In this document: piece after piece, positions 33,790 through 45,590 of the stretch
Position numbering within the stretch: position 1 is the first letter of the stretch
Layout of the letters: every line of letters begins with the position of its first letter
NCBI RefSeq assembly: GCF_002776525.5
Contig: NC_045436.1
Coordinates: forward strand, 105,553,171 to 105,617,170
Origin: Piliocolobus tephrosceles
Taxonomy: Eukaryota; Chordata; Mammalia; Primates; Cercopithecidae
Direction: 5' to 3'
Length of the DNA: 64,000 nucleotides
The notes under the pieces: model-generated
What the model saw: the letters and a program-made list of their open reading frames with translations, nothing else
The model's database searches: none
Told to the model about the DNA's origin: nothing
Position numbers and translations under genes: made by a program

Positions 33790-34110
33790 TAACAAAAAAT
33801 ACCAATAAACCACCAATAAACCAATAGAACAAAAGACACCCTGTAGTAATAATAAAAAAAGGAAGATACCCAAATAGTCAAATAACATTAAAAGGTGCTC
33901 AATCCCCTTATTCATCCAGGATATGTAAATTTAAGCCATGATGAGATACCACTACATATGCACCAGAATGACTAAAATGAAAGGACTGATGACAAAATTA
34001 AGTGTTGATGAAGATAAGAAACAACACAGTCCTATACACCTTTGTGTATAATTGGTACAATCACTTAGGAAAACAGTCTGGCCTCATCAACTACAGTTGA
34101 ATATATTCCA
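33790..34110 (+). mobile_element. L1M ORF2 3' fragment, opposite orientation
   Basis: 'aaggtgctcaatccccttat', 'gatgagataccactacatat' and 'ggaaaacagtctggcctcat' read forward as ORF2 3' sequence. The adjoining L1 piece at 33302-33735 is reversed. Confidence 0.7.
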
Positions 34111-34429
34111 TTTCTAACTATAAAGTCATTTAGGTTTTAAACGCATTTTTAAAATGTAGGCTTAGAGAAACAGGCTAGGTAGTGATTTATGTAAAAGTAC
34201 CTCTGAGATATTCCAAGTAGTTACTTATATTACATTAATTTTTAAAAATACTGTACAGTTCAATCTGATTGTGTTCTTCCCAGATTAGACCTTATCTAGA
34301 ATATTACATACAAACATGTTATTTTTTACAGGTAGGTGGATCTGGGGGGAAAAAAAACATGTTATTTTCCACTATACATTGGTAATTTGGAGATGAAAGT
34401 GGAGATTCTGCAAACTCTCTCTTATTTAA

Positions 34430-34520
34430 TCTAGTGATTAAATAAGGCATTAAACATTAGACACCCACCATGAGCCAGAGATGGTGCTAGACACTAGAAG
34501 AAGGTTGGAGAACAAAACAA
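34430..34520 (+). repeat. L2-like fragment
   Basis: 'cccaccatgagccagagatg' and 'gtgctagacactagaagaa' resemble the L2 'tgtgccaggcactgtgctag' block. Confidence 0.4.
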
Positions 34521-35043
34521 CTAATACAACACATTTAAATATTTCAAAGTCTATCACATTTCTACATTATTTTCACTCTACTCACTCTCCCTAGGTGATA
34601 TCATGTACTCTCAGTCTTCTCCTGGGAGTCTGAAACTGCCTTTGGAAAGATGATGACAACGAGAGAAGTCTAGCATGGCTGACTCTATCTTGCCTGTAGC
34701 CCCACAGGCTGGCTGTCCTCACTCATTCGTGGGCATAGGCCAGCTTAACTATGGGAGGAATTTAGTTTATCGTTTAACTTTGAAGCAAGTATTATAATAT
34801 TCCCTCCCTAAAATAAACTCCCTCCTTGCTAAGGGACCCAAACCACCTTTGTAAGACTAATGAAAACCACAAGATTAGGATTATAGGAGACACCTGAATT
34901 CTGCTACATTGTAGGTGTAGCTAAATGGTAACCAGCCATTGTCCCCTAGCCTGTCTTTCTATAATCCTTTGCTGCTCAGGAGTCATGTGGTCAGAGGTCA
35001 CAAGATTTAGGACTTCCTCAATTGCTCCTACAGATAACGTCAC

Positions 35044-35177
35044 TATTGGGCTGGGCGCCATGGCTCACACCTGTGATCCTAGCACTTTGGGAGGCCAAAG
35101 TGGGTAGATTGCTTGAACTCAGGAGCTTGAGACCAGCCTGAGCAACATGGAGAAACCCTGTCTCTACAAAAAAACAT

Positions 35178-35214
<37 letters not shown>

Positions 35215-35397
35215 CAAAAAACAGAAGCCAGGTGTGGTGGTATGAGCCTGTGGTCCCAGCTAGTTGGGAGGCTGAGGTGGGAGGGTCGCTTTAGCCTGGG
35301 AGGCAGAGGTTGCAGAGAGCTGAGATCACACCACTGCACTCCAGCCTGGATGACAGAGCAAGACCTCCATCTCAAAATAAAATAAAATAAAATAAAA
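35044..35397 (+). mobile_element. AluJ with a CA microsatellite in its middle linker
   Basis: Full-length AluJ-like. The usual A-rich linker between the arms is replaced by a (CA)n run at 35176-35209. Diverged target repeats 'agataacgtcac' (35032-35043) and 'agatagcatcac' (35398-35409) flank it. Confidence 0.93.
35176..35209. repeat. (CA)n microsatellite in AluJ
   Basis: About sixteen CA units, starting after 'aaaaaacatg'. It probably arose from the Alu's middle A-rich tract. Confidence 0.95.
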
Positions 35398-35740
35398 AGA
35401 TAGCATCACGATTTTGGCACCTAAGATTGATCTTTTATGAGGTCTTTCAGACTTCTGCATTTTGGCAACCAAGTGACTCCACCCAGACCCAGGATTCATG
35501 ACTCAATTAGTCCTGTGACCCCCGCCCAGAGGCAGACTCAGTACACAGAGACTGTTTTTCACAACCCTATGATTTCATCCCCAATCAACCAGCAACACCC
35601 ATTCCCGAGCCGCCTGCCCACGAAATTATCCATTAAAACTCTAGCTTCTGAGTTCTTGGGGAGACTGATTGGAGTAATAATTCCAGCCCTTCTGCTTGGC
35701 TAGGTCTGCATTAACTATCTCTACTAGTCCATGCAGCAGG

Positions 35741-37500
35741 CACTAAGAACCTACTGGGCAATTACAAGTCTTTTCCTGTGATCTCTAGGCTTGTAAGTCC
35801 TAAGTCTTAATATTCAACCCAAATCTCTACCCTTAGCACCAGACTTTTACCCCTACTGGCTGACTGGATGTCCATTTGCTCCAGCTGCTTGTATCAAAAT
35901 CTAACTCATCTTCCCCTGAACCTTCTACCTCTGTTAGCAGTTATAGCATCCATGAAGTCTCTGAAGCTGAAAACATAGTCATCTCTGAACTCTTTTTATC
36001 TATCTCTCACCCTCAACATCTATTTAACTGCTAAATCCTGCTGATTTTACTTCCACCTTACCTCCATCCTCTTTTATTAGCACCTGCCTGAATTGCAAAA
36101 GCAGCCTCCCAGCCATGCCTCTGAACTTCCAGTCAACATACCTTTTGGCAGTGCCCACCTGTCCTACCTTACAGGCAATGGGATCTAGTTGATTTCCCTC
36201 ATCAAATCATTCAATGGTTCTTCATCACCTTTAGCACAGAGCATCGCCTACAGTCATCTCAGTTTATGTTGTAAAAGCAGAGACTATTCAGAAACTGGTA
36301 ACAGTAGCTGCTTCCTGAAGGGGAACCTGTTGACTGGGGGACTGGGAAGAGACCCTTAGTTTTCACCATGTACCCTCTTTATTTTTTTTAATTTGGTACC
36401 GTAGCCAGGTCTTGCCTATTCAAAAAACATTTTTTAACATATGCTATATAAGATTCTGCATATTGGCAATAAATGGGCTACAAATTTGGTTCTGGGCATC
36501 CTGATAGCCAAAGAAACAAGAGAAGCAAAATTAAAGTCATGTATTCATTAAAATCAAATCAAACCAACTTCTGAGAACAAGCCCAGGTTTTCCTTGATCT
36601 AAAATATTTTTTTAAGGAAGTTTTCCTCTGGGTTCTCATGTGTAGGGGAAATCTTCAACACCACTCCCAAATAATTTCAACAGTGTCTTTCAGGCTGCTG
36701 ATCCTTACAATATTCCTCCAATAACCCAAAAGCATAACTGAAAAAGTTTGGTACAGCTGTTCTCCCAGGAACCAGTCATCTAATTTTGATGGTTTCAGAT
36801 GCTCCATTCAAACTGGATTTCGTAATATGGTCAGCATAAAAAGAAATGAATATTTTCCTCTAGTAATATATATGAAAGAACTCTGCACAAATGAGAGTTG
36901 CTAACAGTGAAACAGTCTGATTCTGAAGTAATTAGCCCATCTTCACTATCAGGGATATTGCAGAAGAGATTGCTGCCTTGGGTAGAAGTTTGGAAAAAAT
37001 AACGTCTAAGATCCTTTCAAATATTAAGATTCTACAAGGTGGTGCATCTAAGCATCTTGAAATTGTCTTTTAAAGTTTCAGCACATCTCTATGTGTTAGG
37101 AGCTATTATTTAAATAAATTTAAGATCTGTTGTCTGCTTTGCTCATGGGGCTTCCTTGTAACTGGGAAATTCTCTGAATAGAAGGAGAGGTACTATTAGC
37201 ATGTGATTTAAAGGAAGTCTAAAGAGCTAAATGTGTAGCTTGTGAGGCATTTAAGAAGACCCATGAGCTCGGATTCTCAGTTCCACATCTACGGGCTACC
37301 TTCCATGCTCAATAAGTCTAAATAATTCTACCCAAAACAAGCAGTACTACTCCATTTCTTGCCCTAGATTTTCTTACATCAGACAAGGAGAAAGTATCTC
37401 AGCCTGTGTCTGCACAAAGCTACAGTAAGTATCAGAGGGCCAGACCCCTTTCTAAGCATGTGTGTGCGCATGCACCACTCACTTCCAAATTGAGAAGTTC
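35741..37500. other. Mostly unique DNA
   Basis: 35930-36250 ('atcctgctgattttacttcc', 'atcattcaatggttcttcat') resembles an old unassigned mammalian repeat. The rest shows no gene or repeat that I can name. Confidence 0.35.
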
Positions 37501-37509
37501 TATCGTATA

Positions 37510-37660
37510 AGAGGAAAAAAGGAGGGAGAAAGAAGGAAAGAAGGGAAGCGGGTTGGGAGGGAAATAAGAAGGAAGGAGAGAAGAGAGAGAGGGAGNNNNN
37601 NNNNNAGGAAGGAAGGAAGGAAGGAAGGAAGGAAGGAAGGAAGGAAGGAAGGAAGGCAAG
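37510..37660. repeat. (GGAA)n purine tract with assembly gap
   Basis: Purine-rich sequence becomes a clean GGAA array at 37606-37656. Ten N at 37596-37605 interrupt it, so the true array length is unknown. Confidence 0.95.
37596..37605. other. Assembly gap (10 N)
   Basis: A run of undetermined bases inside a simple repeat. The round size suggests a placeholder rather than a measured length. Confidence 0.99.
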
Positions 37661-39415
37661 AAAGACAGGAGCTCCCCAGGCCCAGTTTGCAGGGGAGGTG
37701 GGAAGAGGAGAGGAATGTCCTTGCCACCCATGGCCCAGCCCAGTGCTTACTTCACCAAGACTCGCTGTACCTCTGTCACCACATTCCCTTGGCGCCTAAA
37801 AGGTAAGTACCATCTTCTTAGCCTGTGGCTGAAGGGAAGCAGAGAGGGAGAAAGGTTGCGAAGCGTCTAGCTGGGAGTATATGCAAACTAAATCAAATGT
37901 ATTGTTCAAAATTTACAGTGGGTCATCTCTTCTTTTTTCTTATTTCTTTTCAATATCGAATGAAGGGCTGACCAGCAAGGTCAAACTCCCCTTATTAATG
38001 AGGCATTGCTGGGGCTCTGTCTCATTAGGGCACTCAGAACTGTGCATTTACTGCAATTTGCAGCACTTAATAGAGAAAGGTCAGAGCGGGTCACGTTCAA
38101 TTTCCACTTGGCAGAGGGAGGAAAAATGGAAGCAATTCATTTGCACAAATTTGAATAATTCTTCTCAGTCTCCTTTTCTTTATCTACGTATGGATAATTC
38201 CTGCATCTTACCTCACTCACAATCATTTCAGAACTGCCAACTGCCGGATTTCTATGAAGGCTGTAATGGAGCTGACAGATTCTATGAATCCAGGTGTCAA
38301 AATAAAGCCTCCGGCTTCTTCCCCCACCCCCTTCTCACAACAGGGAATAGGAGCTGCCTCTAGTGAGCTCTTAAACTTATCATAAATGTATCAAGATTGC
38401 TGTGGGCCATGAAACAGCTGTAGACAATTAATCTTTCCACAATTCTTCGGCATAAGAATTGCTTTCCCCGCAAAGTAACATCTGCCGTGCTGAGGTGATT
38501 ATTCACGGCCGATGGGCGCCACCATAGTTTTATGCATAGAGCCATCAGTGGCAATGAAGCAAAATTTATAGTTTTCCCTGGTTCAGTAAAAATAACATTT
38601 CAGCTGCATTAAAACATCATCCATCAGCATTGTCCCAGAGCCCAGAGCCCCATCTCATCCAAAGAAATTAAAAAGTATTCATTTTAATGCTAACTTCTGA
38701 AGCTTGCAATGACACCACTGCCTTTTGGGGTTGGGAGGTAATATCACAGAGGAAGGCGAAAGGAAAAGGTTATGTAGCAGTGAAACTGAGTATTAAATGT
38801 GCTACTAGATAGTAATGATGTCCCAATTACTGGACTGCTGGTTCTTATTTATTCATAGCCCCTGAATGGTTAATCAAAAATCCTTGAATCAGATTAACAA
38901 CTAAAAAAGGGAAGTCATTTCATACAAGCAATATAATTCCCTGGCTTCAAGGGAAGGTATCAAGTGGATACCAAAGCAATAGATACCTCTTCCAATGCAG
39001 TGGGCATTTTGTTTGTTTAACAGTTGAAACATGAATCTGGTGGAATAAGATTTACCTTGGGGGGAAAAAAGGGCATTTGCTTTTAAACCTCCCTCAGGAT
39101 TATGTCAAGCTCGGGGCTTGTTCTCAAAAGCGAAAGAGCCTCCCACTACTTTGAAGCTCTGTTTATAAAGTGGCCAGTTTTAGAACTGGATGTATGGATA
39201 TTTGAAAATAACAAAATAGAGGCGGAGAAAGACGAAGTCCATAGAGTTTCTTGGCCTACACGGCCTTCATACACAGTGCAGGTCTCCAAACACACCAATT
39301 TGCAAATAAAACATAAATAATATGTTATATTCAAACTCATACATGCTGCATTCCACTGAGCCACCTTTACAATACTCATGTTTTTAAAATTTCAAATAAT
39401 GAGTCCACCAAGTCA
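37661..39415. other. Repeat-free block, candidate regulatory DNA
   Basis: No Alu, L1, LTR or MIR signature is visible for about 1.7 kb. 37880-38660 has mixed composition with several AATTA/TTAATG-type and CAGCTG motifs, and few simple repeats. The 160-codon plus-strand frame at 37881-38363 is the longest in the window but has no recognisable domain. I treat the block as non-coding. Confidence 0.45.
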
Positions 39416-39419
39416 GCCT

Positions 39420-39690
39420 GGACTTGGGGTAGTATGCTCCATGTCCTGTGCTATATGCTAAGAACACACAGACCTGTAAAAGAGAGGTCCTGCTTGTGGG
39501 CAGCCACAGTCCAAAAAGAAAGCATATAAACAAATAATTAAAATATAGGTGGTAAGTGGCATAATGAAATAATAAACAAAGTGCTGTGGTTGTATGGAAA
39601 ATGCAATTGCTCAGCTGAGAGGAGTAAGAGAAAAATGTCAATTCAGTGCAGTTCAGAAAATTAGAGGGTATCTGAATACTCACTATCAGA
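39420..39690 (+). repeat. L2 LINE fragment
   Basis: 'ctgtgctatatgctaagaac', 'ggcagccacagtccaaaaag' and 'gtggcataatgaaataataa' resemble the L2 order (size-class phrase, 'acagtctagtggggaaga', 'agtgctataat'). Confidence 0.45.
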
Positions 39691-39699
39691 GGCATTAGT

Positions 39700-40290
39700 A
39701 AATATCATCTGGCAATTGTGTCATCATACCTAAAAATATTACTATTCAAAGTCATAAACAAATTCACTTAGAAAGTTACTGAGAAAAGCTAAGAATGAAC
39801 TGGAAGGTGAGACTTTGACTCTGGTGCTATAGCACTGATATTTCACTGGTGTTACCTCCTACAGAGGCTTTATAAGGTGCAATGCTCTATAAAGGATCTC
39901 TCAAAATCAATGTTTGTCCTTGGCGTGTTTTCATCCAAAAGTGAAAGCTAATCATTTTTTACTCATTGGAGATTCTCTTAATTTCACAGTCAATGAAACA
40001 CAGATTTCAGTGCAAGCCAAAAGTTGAATTTTGCAAAGGTCAAAGGGAAATTTCAAGTTGCTGTGTCAGTGAGTCTCAAACCACAGGCTGAGATGTGCTG
40101 ATCTGTCACAGCAGAATAACCTCAACACAGGACTGACTCCTCACCTGACAGGGAGCATTGGGAGAACACAGATCCTCAGGACAGGTCCACACAGAGGCAG
40201 GTCCACATTGCGTCAAGGTCCTCCAGTAGGTTAAAACTGATCTTTCGCTTTTGTTTTCCAATTTAAAACTACTACCATCTTTTGAAATTG
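39700..40290. other. Unique DNA
   Basis: No gene or assigned repeat is recognised. Confidence 0.35.
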
Positions 40291-40450
40291 ATGGTGGCTC
40301 ACGCCTGGTGTCCCAGCTATGGGAGACTGAGACAGGAAGATCGCTTGAGTTTGGGAGGTTGAGGTTGCAGTGAGCTGAGATCACACCACTGCACTCCAGC
40401 CTGGATGGCAGAGCAAGACCCTGTCTCAAAAACATAAATAAATAAATAAT
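40291..40450 (+). mobile_element. Internally deleted Alu or single-arm derivative
   Basis: 'tggtggctcacgcctgg' of the left-arm start runs straight into 'tgtcccagctatgggagact' of the right arm, then to 'ccctgtctcaaaaa' and an AAAT-rich tail. About 130 bp of normal Alu is missing. Confidence 0.85.
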
Positions 40451-41925
40451 TCTGTAGATCTCTGAATACCTATGTTGAATTCTCATCACATGAGCTTTCA
40501 GTGATGTGTGTCTCTCCAGCCCTTGTTGTATGCATGTCAATAGAAATTCTATGAAGGGAAATGGATCCAGAGGAATACCATATTCTCAACCAAAAGCTGA
40601 CAATACAATAAAAAATTACTTCAGTGAAAAAGAAAAGTTAGCTGTATAAGGGTGTACACTAATAAACAGATTTAAAACTTTATGTATAATAAATGAAAAG
40701 AGGATATAATTTGGAAGAAATTTTTCTCCGTGCATAAAGCTGTAGGAATATTGTTTTGAAAGATGAAATCCGGAATGGATTGAAGGTTGAGAAAAATTCT
40801 ATAGAGAAAATGTGCCTCTTTTTAAGCTGTATTTATTGTCACAAAAACAAAATGTCAAGGCCAACTCACTGTGACAGATGTGAGGAGTCAGAACTAGTCA
40901 ATGCCTGTTTTGTTTCACTCTTCTCTATCCACAGCATGACTTTCACTCCTGAGAGGAAAGCACTGATGTGGTTGAAGAGGAAGTAGAGTCCCGGGAAGGT
41001 GGAAGATAGGACACAACAAGCAGTGTGAAATAAATTCAAGTTTCGGGGCCCAAAATAGTGGGTATTAGAAAGACCATAATCACGATCCCACAACCACTGT
41101 CAAAATCCCAAGAAATTAACGGAAAGGGAAAGGTTCCCCAAAACTAGATGAGAGCAAACATCTGTACTTCCAAAAGGAATAAAGTGGACCCAAGGAACAT
41201 TTTATGTTGAATCCCAGGATAATTCTAGATGTCTTGTGAGCACTGGAAAATAAAAGTGTGGTTCACTTGGATAAACCAGACTAACAAACAGGAGAGCCAG
41301 AGATTGACTCCATCTTGATTTCATTAGAGCACTTAATAAAATGGCTGGGATCTTTGTATTCAGGATGGAGAAATGGGGCTGAGGGAGTGAGAATGTGCAG
41401 AATTTATAGCTGGTTGAACAGTGTTAATTAAGTAACAGAGGGATCCCAGGGGAAGTTGGTATGCTGGAGTGCAGGTACAAGAATCTGTGTGTTCAATTTT
41501 ACTTTCTTGAAGGAAGACATCTCTCATACTGTAGTTGGCCTAGAGTGAGAAGAGAAGCTAACATTGCCCAAGGCTGCCAGCCTTACAACTTTTAAACAAG
41601 TTGGGAGCTGGCTGATGAGCCAGAAATAATAAGATAAAGTGTAATAAAAATAAATGTAAAGCCCAACATCCTCATTCAATAAATTGCAGCTCACAAACCA
41701 ACCTCAAGCTTAAATGTTACCTAGTAAAAGAAGTCCCATTAAATGCAGGAGCAGCAGAAGCACCATTTAAAGTTCAACAAATAAGGTTCTACACTTAGTC
41801 CTAGCCAATTTAAAAAGATAAATAAAAACAACTAAAGATAAAAGATTGATATCCAGGCAATATGACTAGATACCCAGAAAGTACAACAGAATCAAACAAT
41901 TAGAAAACTATTTTTAAAAGCAAAT
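40451..41925. other. Unique DNA
   Basis: No named repeat, exon pair or RNA gene is recognised. Short open frames at 40756-40986 and 40866-41093 overlap on opposite strands and lack domains. Confidence 0.35.
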
Positions 41926-41927
41926 AA

Positions 41928-42216
41928 GGCCAGAAGTAGTGGCACACGCATATAATTCCAACACTTGGTGAGGCAGAGGCAGGTGGACCACTTGAGGTTA
42001 GAGTTCAAGGCCAGCTTGGCCAACATGGTGACACCCTGTCTCTACAAAAAATACAAACGTTAGCTGGACGTGGTGGCACACACCTGTAGTCCCAGCTCCT
42101 CTGGAGGCTGAGGCAGGAGAATCTCTTGAAACTGGGAGGCGGAGGTTGCAGTGAGCAAAGATGGCGCCACTGTACTCCAGCCTGGATGACAGAGTGAGAC
42201 TCTGTTTCAAAAACGA
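41928..42216 (+). mobile_element. Alu element, diverged
   Basis: From 'ggccagaagtagtggcacac' to 'gagactctgtttcaaaaa', with both arms present and many substitutions. Confidence 0.92.
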
Positions 42217-42299
42217 AAAGCTAATACAAGTAGTAATCCAAGATGAAGTTACAAAAATTGAATGCTTGTCTATATTTCTAGAAAAGCCATTTCAAAAAT

Positions 42300-43860
42300 G
42301 TTTTAAAATCTCATGCAGAATTGTGAAAATAAATAAAAAATAAAATATCTAGAAATAACTGAAAATAAATGGCAGGATCTATATAAAATATGTGGAAAAA
42401 TTTTACCAAGAGATTGTTTTTAAAGGTTTGAATAAGTAAAGAGATATAAGACATTCCCAAATATTAATGAAATTCTAATTAAAATCTCGACCAATTTATT
42501 TTAACTTAAAAAGTATTCTAAATTAATCTAGAAGAATAAAGAAAGGCAAAAGGCCCATATAGGCACCAGGAAGGAGTACTAGTATCATCAAATATTAAAA
42601 CAAGTTGCAAATTTTTAATCAATAAACTGGTAGGGTATTGACTTGAGAATTGTTAGATCAATTGAAAACAGTTGTAATGTATAATGACGACTACACCATC
42701 ATTCACAAACAAAGGACAGCTTTTTAATTGACAAGTTCTGTCAATTGTTTAAAAAAAAAGTTTAGATGATACTTTGACCATAAAAAAATTTCAGAAGGAT
42801 TCGATAATTAAGTAAGTTAAATTTAAGAAGTTAGAGAAAATCTAGGCATTTCTGATTTCTGAATGAGAAAAGATGTTCTAGGAATGAAAGAAATAGAAGA
42901 AAGCATAACAAAAAAGATAGTTAAAATTGAAAATAATTAAAATGTTTTCTGTCTTTGTAACATAAAATTAGAAAGAATCTGTATTTAAAAAGGGAGTAAA
43001 AAAGCAAACAAGAAACTGAGAAAAATATTTGGAATAAATATTATAGACATAATGTTCTTCCAAACTAAAGAGTTCACAAATTAATAAAAAATTCAAGACC
43101 AAAGTAAATAAATAAATAATACTAACAGATAATTTACAAAAGAATAAATAAAATTATGTAACAAATACTTGAAATTACTAATACTAAAAATTTACAATCC
43201 TGGCCAGGCACAGTGGCTCACAGCTGTAATCCCAGCACTTTGGGAGGCTGAGGAAGACAGATCACCTGAGGTCAGGAGCTTGAGATCAGCCTGGCTAACA
43301 CGGCAAAACCCCTTCTGTACTAAACATACAAAAAATTAGCCAGGTGTGGTGATGCGTGCCTATAATCCCAGCTGCTCAGGAGGCTGGGGCAGGAGAATCG
43401 TTTGAACCCAGGAGGTGAAGGCTGCAGTGAGCTGAGATAGCACCACTGTACTCCAGCCTGGGTGACAGAACGAGACTCTATCTCAAAAAAAAAAAAATTT
43501 ACAATCATAATACATCACCTTTGCCTGCTGACTTAATAATTATTTTTTCAAAAAATCTAATATTTGTCAAAGTACAGTGAAATGGATACTTTCACAAAAA
43601 ACTGGTAAAAGCAGAAATTAGTGCAGCATTTCTGGGGATAAATTTGGCAATATGAATGAAGAACCTGAAATATATTCTTACTGTTTAATCCAGTAATTCC
43701 ACTTTAGAAATAAATCCTAAGAAAATAATCCAAAGTATAATGGATTAATTTTAAAGGCTTAAACCATGAAAATAGTTATCTCATAATTGTGAATACACTA
43801 TATAAATATTTAATGAAAGAATATCAGTATACAATGGAATATGTTTTTACATATTACAAT
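42300..43860 (+). mobile_element. L1M ORF2/3' region, interrupted by an Alu
   Basis: 42440-43190 carries ORF2 C-terminal-like phrases ('attctaattaaaatctcgac', 'atcaatt.gaaaacagt'). 43560-43860 carries later ones ('taatccagtaattccacttt', 'tacaatggaatatgttttta'). The Alu at 43202 splits it. Highly AT-rich and decayed. Confidence 0.6.
43202..43493 (+). mobile_element. AluS-like element with clear target repeat
   Basis: Full length from 'ggccaggcacagtggctcac' to its A-tail. Direct repeats 'aaaatttacaatc' flank it (ending at 43199, and at 43494-43506), inside old L1 sequence. Confidence 0.95.
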
Positions 43861-43880
43861 AAGATTCTAAATACATAGAT

Positions 43881-44264
43881 GTGTTGTGGACTGAATTCAT
43901 ATGTTAAAGTCCTAAATCCCAGTACCTCAGAATGTGACTGTATTTGGAGACAGAACCTGTAAAGAGTTATGTAAGTAAGTAATGAGCCTATTAGGGTGGG
44001 CCTTAACTCAGTCTGACTCGTGTCTTTATCAGAAGAGAAGATTAGGATATACAAAAAAGAAACCAGGCCCATGTATGCATAGAGGAATGACCATGTGAAG
44101 AGGCAGCACTTGCATACCAAGGAGAGTGACTTCAGAAGAAATCAATCCTGCAGGCACCTTGATCTTGGACTTTCAGCCTCCAAAACTGTGAGAAAACACA
44201 TTTCTGCTGTTTAAGCCACTCAGTCTGTGGTATTTTGTTACAGCAGCCCTAGCAAACTGACACA
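43881..44264 (+). mobile_element. MLT1 (ERVL-MaLR) LTR
   Basis: 'gttgtggactgaattcatat', 'ccagtacctcagaatgtgac', 'ttagggtgggcc' and 'ctgctgtttaagccactcag' follow the MLT1 consensus order in forward orientation to the end 'aaactgacaca'. About 384 bp, near full length. A solo LTR. Confidence 0.9.
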
Positions 44265-44312
44265 ACAGGTTAAAATGTTAGAAAGGAAAACAAGGATATG
44301 TATTTATATATA

Positions 44313-44790
44313 CATTCGACCTGTGAACAATGTAGGACTTAGAGGAACCAATTCCTGTGCATACAAAAATCCATGTATCACTTTTGACTCACCAAAAACC
44401 TAACAGCTAATACACTACTGTTGACTAGAAGACTTCCTGATAACATACGCAATTAGCACATATTTTGTGTATGCATTAAATACTGTACTCTTACAATAAA
44501 GTAAGACAGAGGAAAGAAAATATTATTAAGAAAATCATAAAGAAGAGAAAATGTATTTACTATTGATTGAGTGGAAGTAGGTCCGCAAAAGGTCTTCCTC
44601 ATTGTCTTCACACTGAATAGGCTGACGAGAGTTTGGTCTTGCTGTCTCAGGGGTGGCAGAAGTAGAAGAGGTAGAGGAGGTAGAAGGGGAGGCAGGAGAG
44701 GCAGGCACACTCGATATAACTTTCAGTGAAAAAAAGTCATGGATAAGTGAACCCACACAGTTCAAACACATATTTTTCAAGGGTCAACTG
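44313..44790 (+). mobile_element. Tigger2-type (TcMar-Tigger) MITE with intact ends
   Basis: It starts 'cattcgacctgtgaacaa' and ends 'caagggtcaactg', inverted versions of 'cagttgacccttgaacaac', with TA on each side (44311-44312, 44791-44792). The interior contains the typical 'ttttgactcaccaaaaacct' and 'cttgctgtctcaggggtggc'. Too short for a transposase, so it moved using one made elsewhere. Orientation is assigned by similarity. Confidence 0.85.
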
Positions 44791-44991
44791 TACATTAGGA
44801 CCTCAACTATGATTAATTTTTTTTCTTACAGGAAAGACAGAAAGGAAATATACACCATAATTACAATGGTTGTTGCCTTTGAATGGTAGTGTTATGGGTC
44901 AATATTTTTATTCTTTTTATACTTTCACTAATATTCAAATGTTCTACAATGAACCTATATTGCTTGTGAAATCAAGAAAAAGAATACTTCT

Positions 44992-45283
44992 GGTCAGGCA
45001 TGGGCCTCATGCCTGTAATCCCAGCACTTTGGGAGGCCAAGGTGGGTGCCTGAGCCCAAGAGTTTGAGACCAATCTGGGCAACATAGACACTCTTTCTAC
45101 AAAAAATTTAAAAATTAGCTGGGCATGGTGGCACATAGCTGTGGTCCCAGTTACTCGGGAGGGTGAAGTGGGAGGATTGTTTGAGATTGGGTGATTGAGG
45201 CTGCAGTGAGCCGTGAGCATACTTCTGCACTCCAGCCTAGAAGATGGAGCAAGACTCTTTCTCAAAAAAACAAACAAACGAAC
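44992..45283 (+). mobile_element. AluJ-like element, left of a tail-to-tail pair
   Basis: From 'ggtcaggcatgggcctcatg' to an AAAC-rich tail. 'aaaagaatactt' precedes it at 44978-44989 and follows at 45284-45295. Confidence 0.93.
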
Positions 45284-45293
45284 AAAAGAATAC

Positions 45294-45590
45294 TTTTTTT
45301 TTTTTTTTTGAGACAGAGTCTTGCTCTGTCGCCCAGGCTGGAGTGCAGTGGCACGATCTCGGCTCACGGCAAGCTCCTACCCCCGGGTTCATGCCATTCC
45401 CCTGCCTCAGCCTCCCGAGTAGCTGGGACTACAGGTGCCGGCCACCTCGCCCTGCTAATTTTTTGTATTTTTAGTAGAGACGGGGTTTCACCGTGTTAGC
45501 CAGGATGGTTTCGATCTCCTGACCTCATGATCCGCCCGCCTCAGCCTCCCAAAGTGCTGGAATTACAGGCGTGAGCCACCGCGCCCAGCC
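45294..45590 (-). mobile_element. AluY element, right of a tail-to-tail pair
   Basis: Poly-T, 'gagacagagtcttgctctgt', 'cgtgttagccaggatggttt' and an end at 'caccgcgcccagcc' show a young reversed AluY. Target repeat 'aacaaaagaatac' (45281-45293) against 'aacaaaagagtac' (45591-45603). It inserted into the 3' target repeat of the AluJ. Confidence 0.95.

Larger units (their letters stand above)
34620..35740 (+). mobile_element. ERV1-type LTR (MER4-group-like), split by an Alu
   Basis: Phrases before the Alu ('tggctgactctatcttgcct', 'cccacaggctggctgtcctc', 'aaccagccattgtcccctag') and after it ('tgactccacccagacccagg', 'accctatgatttcatcccca', 'ttcttggggagactgattgg') follow a familiar primate ERV1 LTR in order. 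Exact ends and subfamily are uncertain. Confidence 0.65.

Noticed and set aside
37881..38363. Longest open frame (160 codons) as a gene
   Set aside because: No recognisable domain, no conserved motif and a low-complexity start. It lies in a block better explained as non-coding, and frames of this size arise by chance in 64 kb.
45191..45499. Alu-derived frames with 'LSPRLECSG' or 'SWDYR' type peptides (also at 12630, 13001, 27572, 29216, 40106, 43320, 44972, 51210, 60243, 62646 and others)
   Set aside because: These are the usual translations of antisense Alu sequence and are not evidence of coding.
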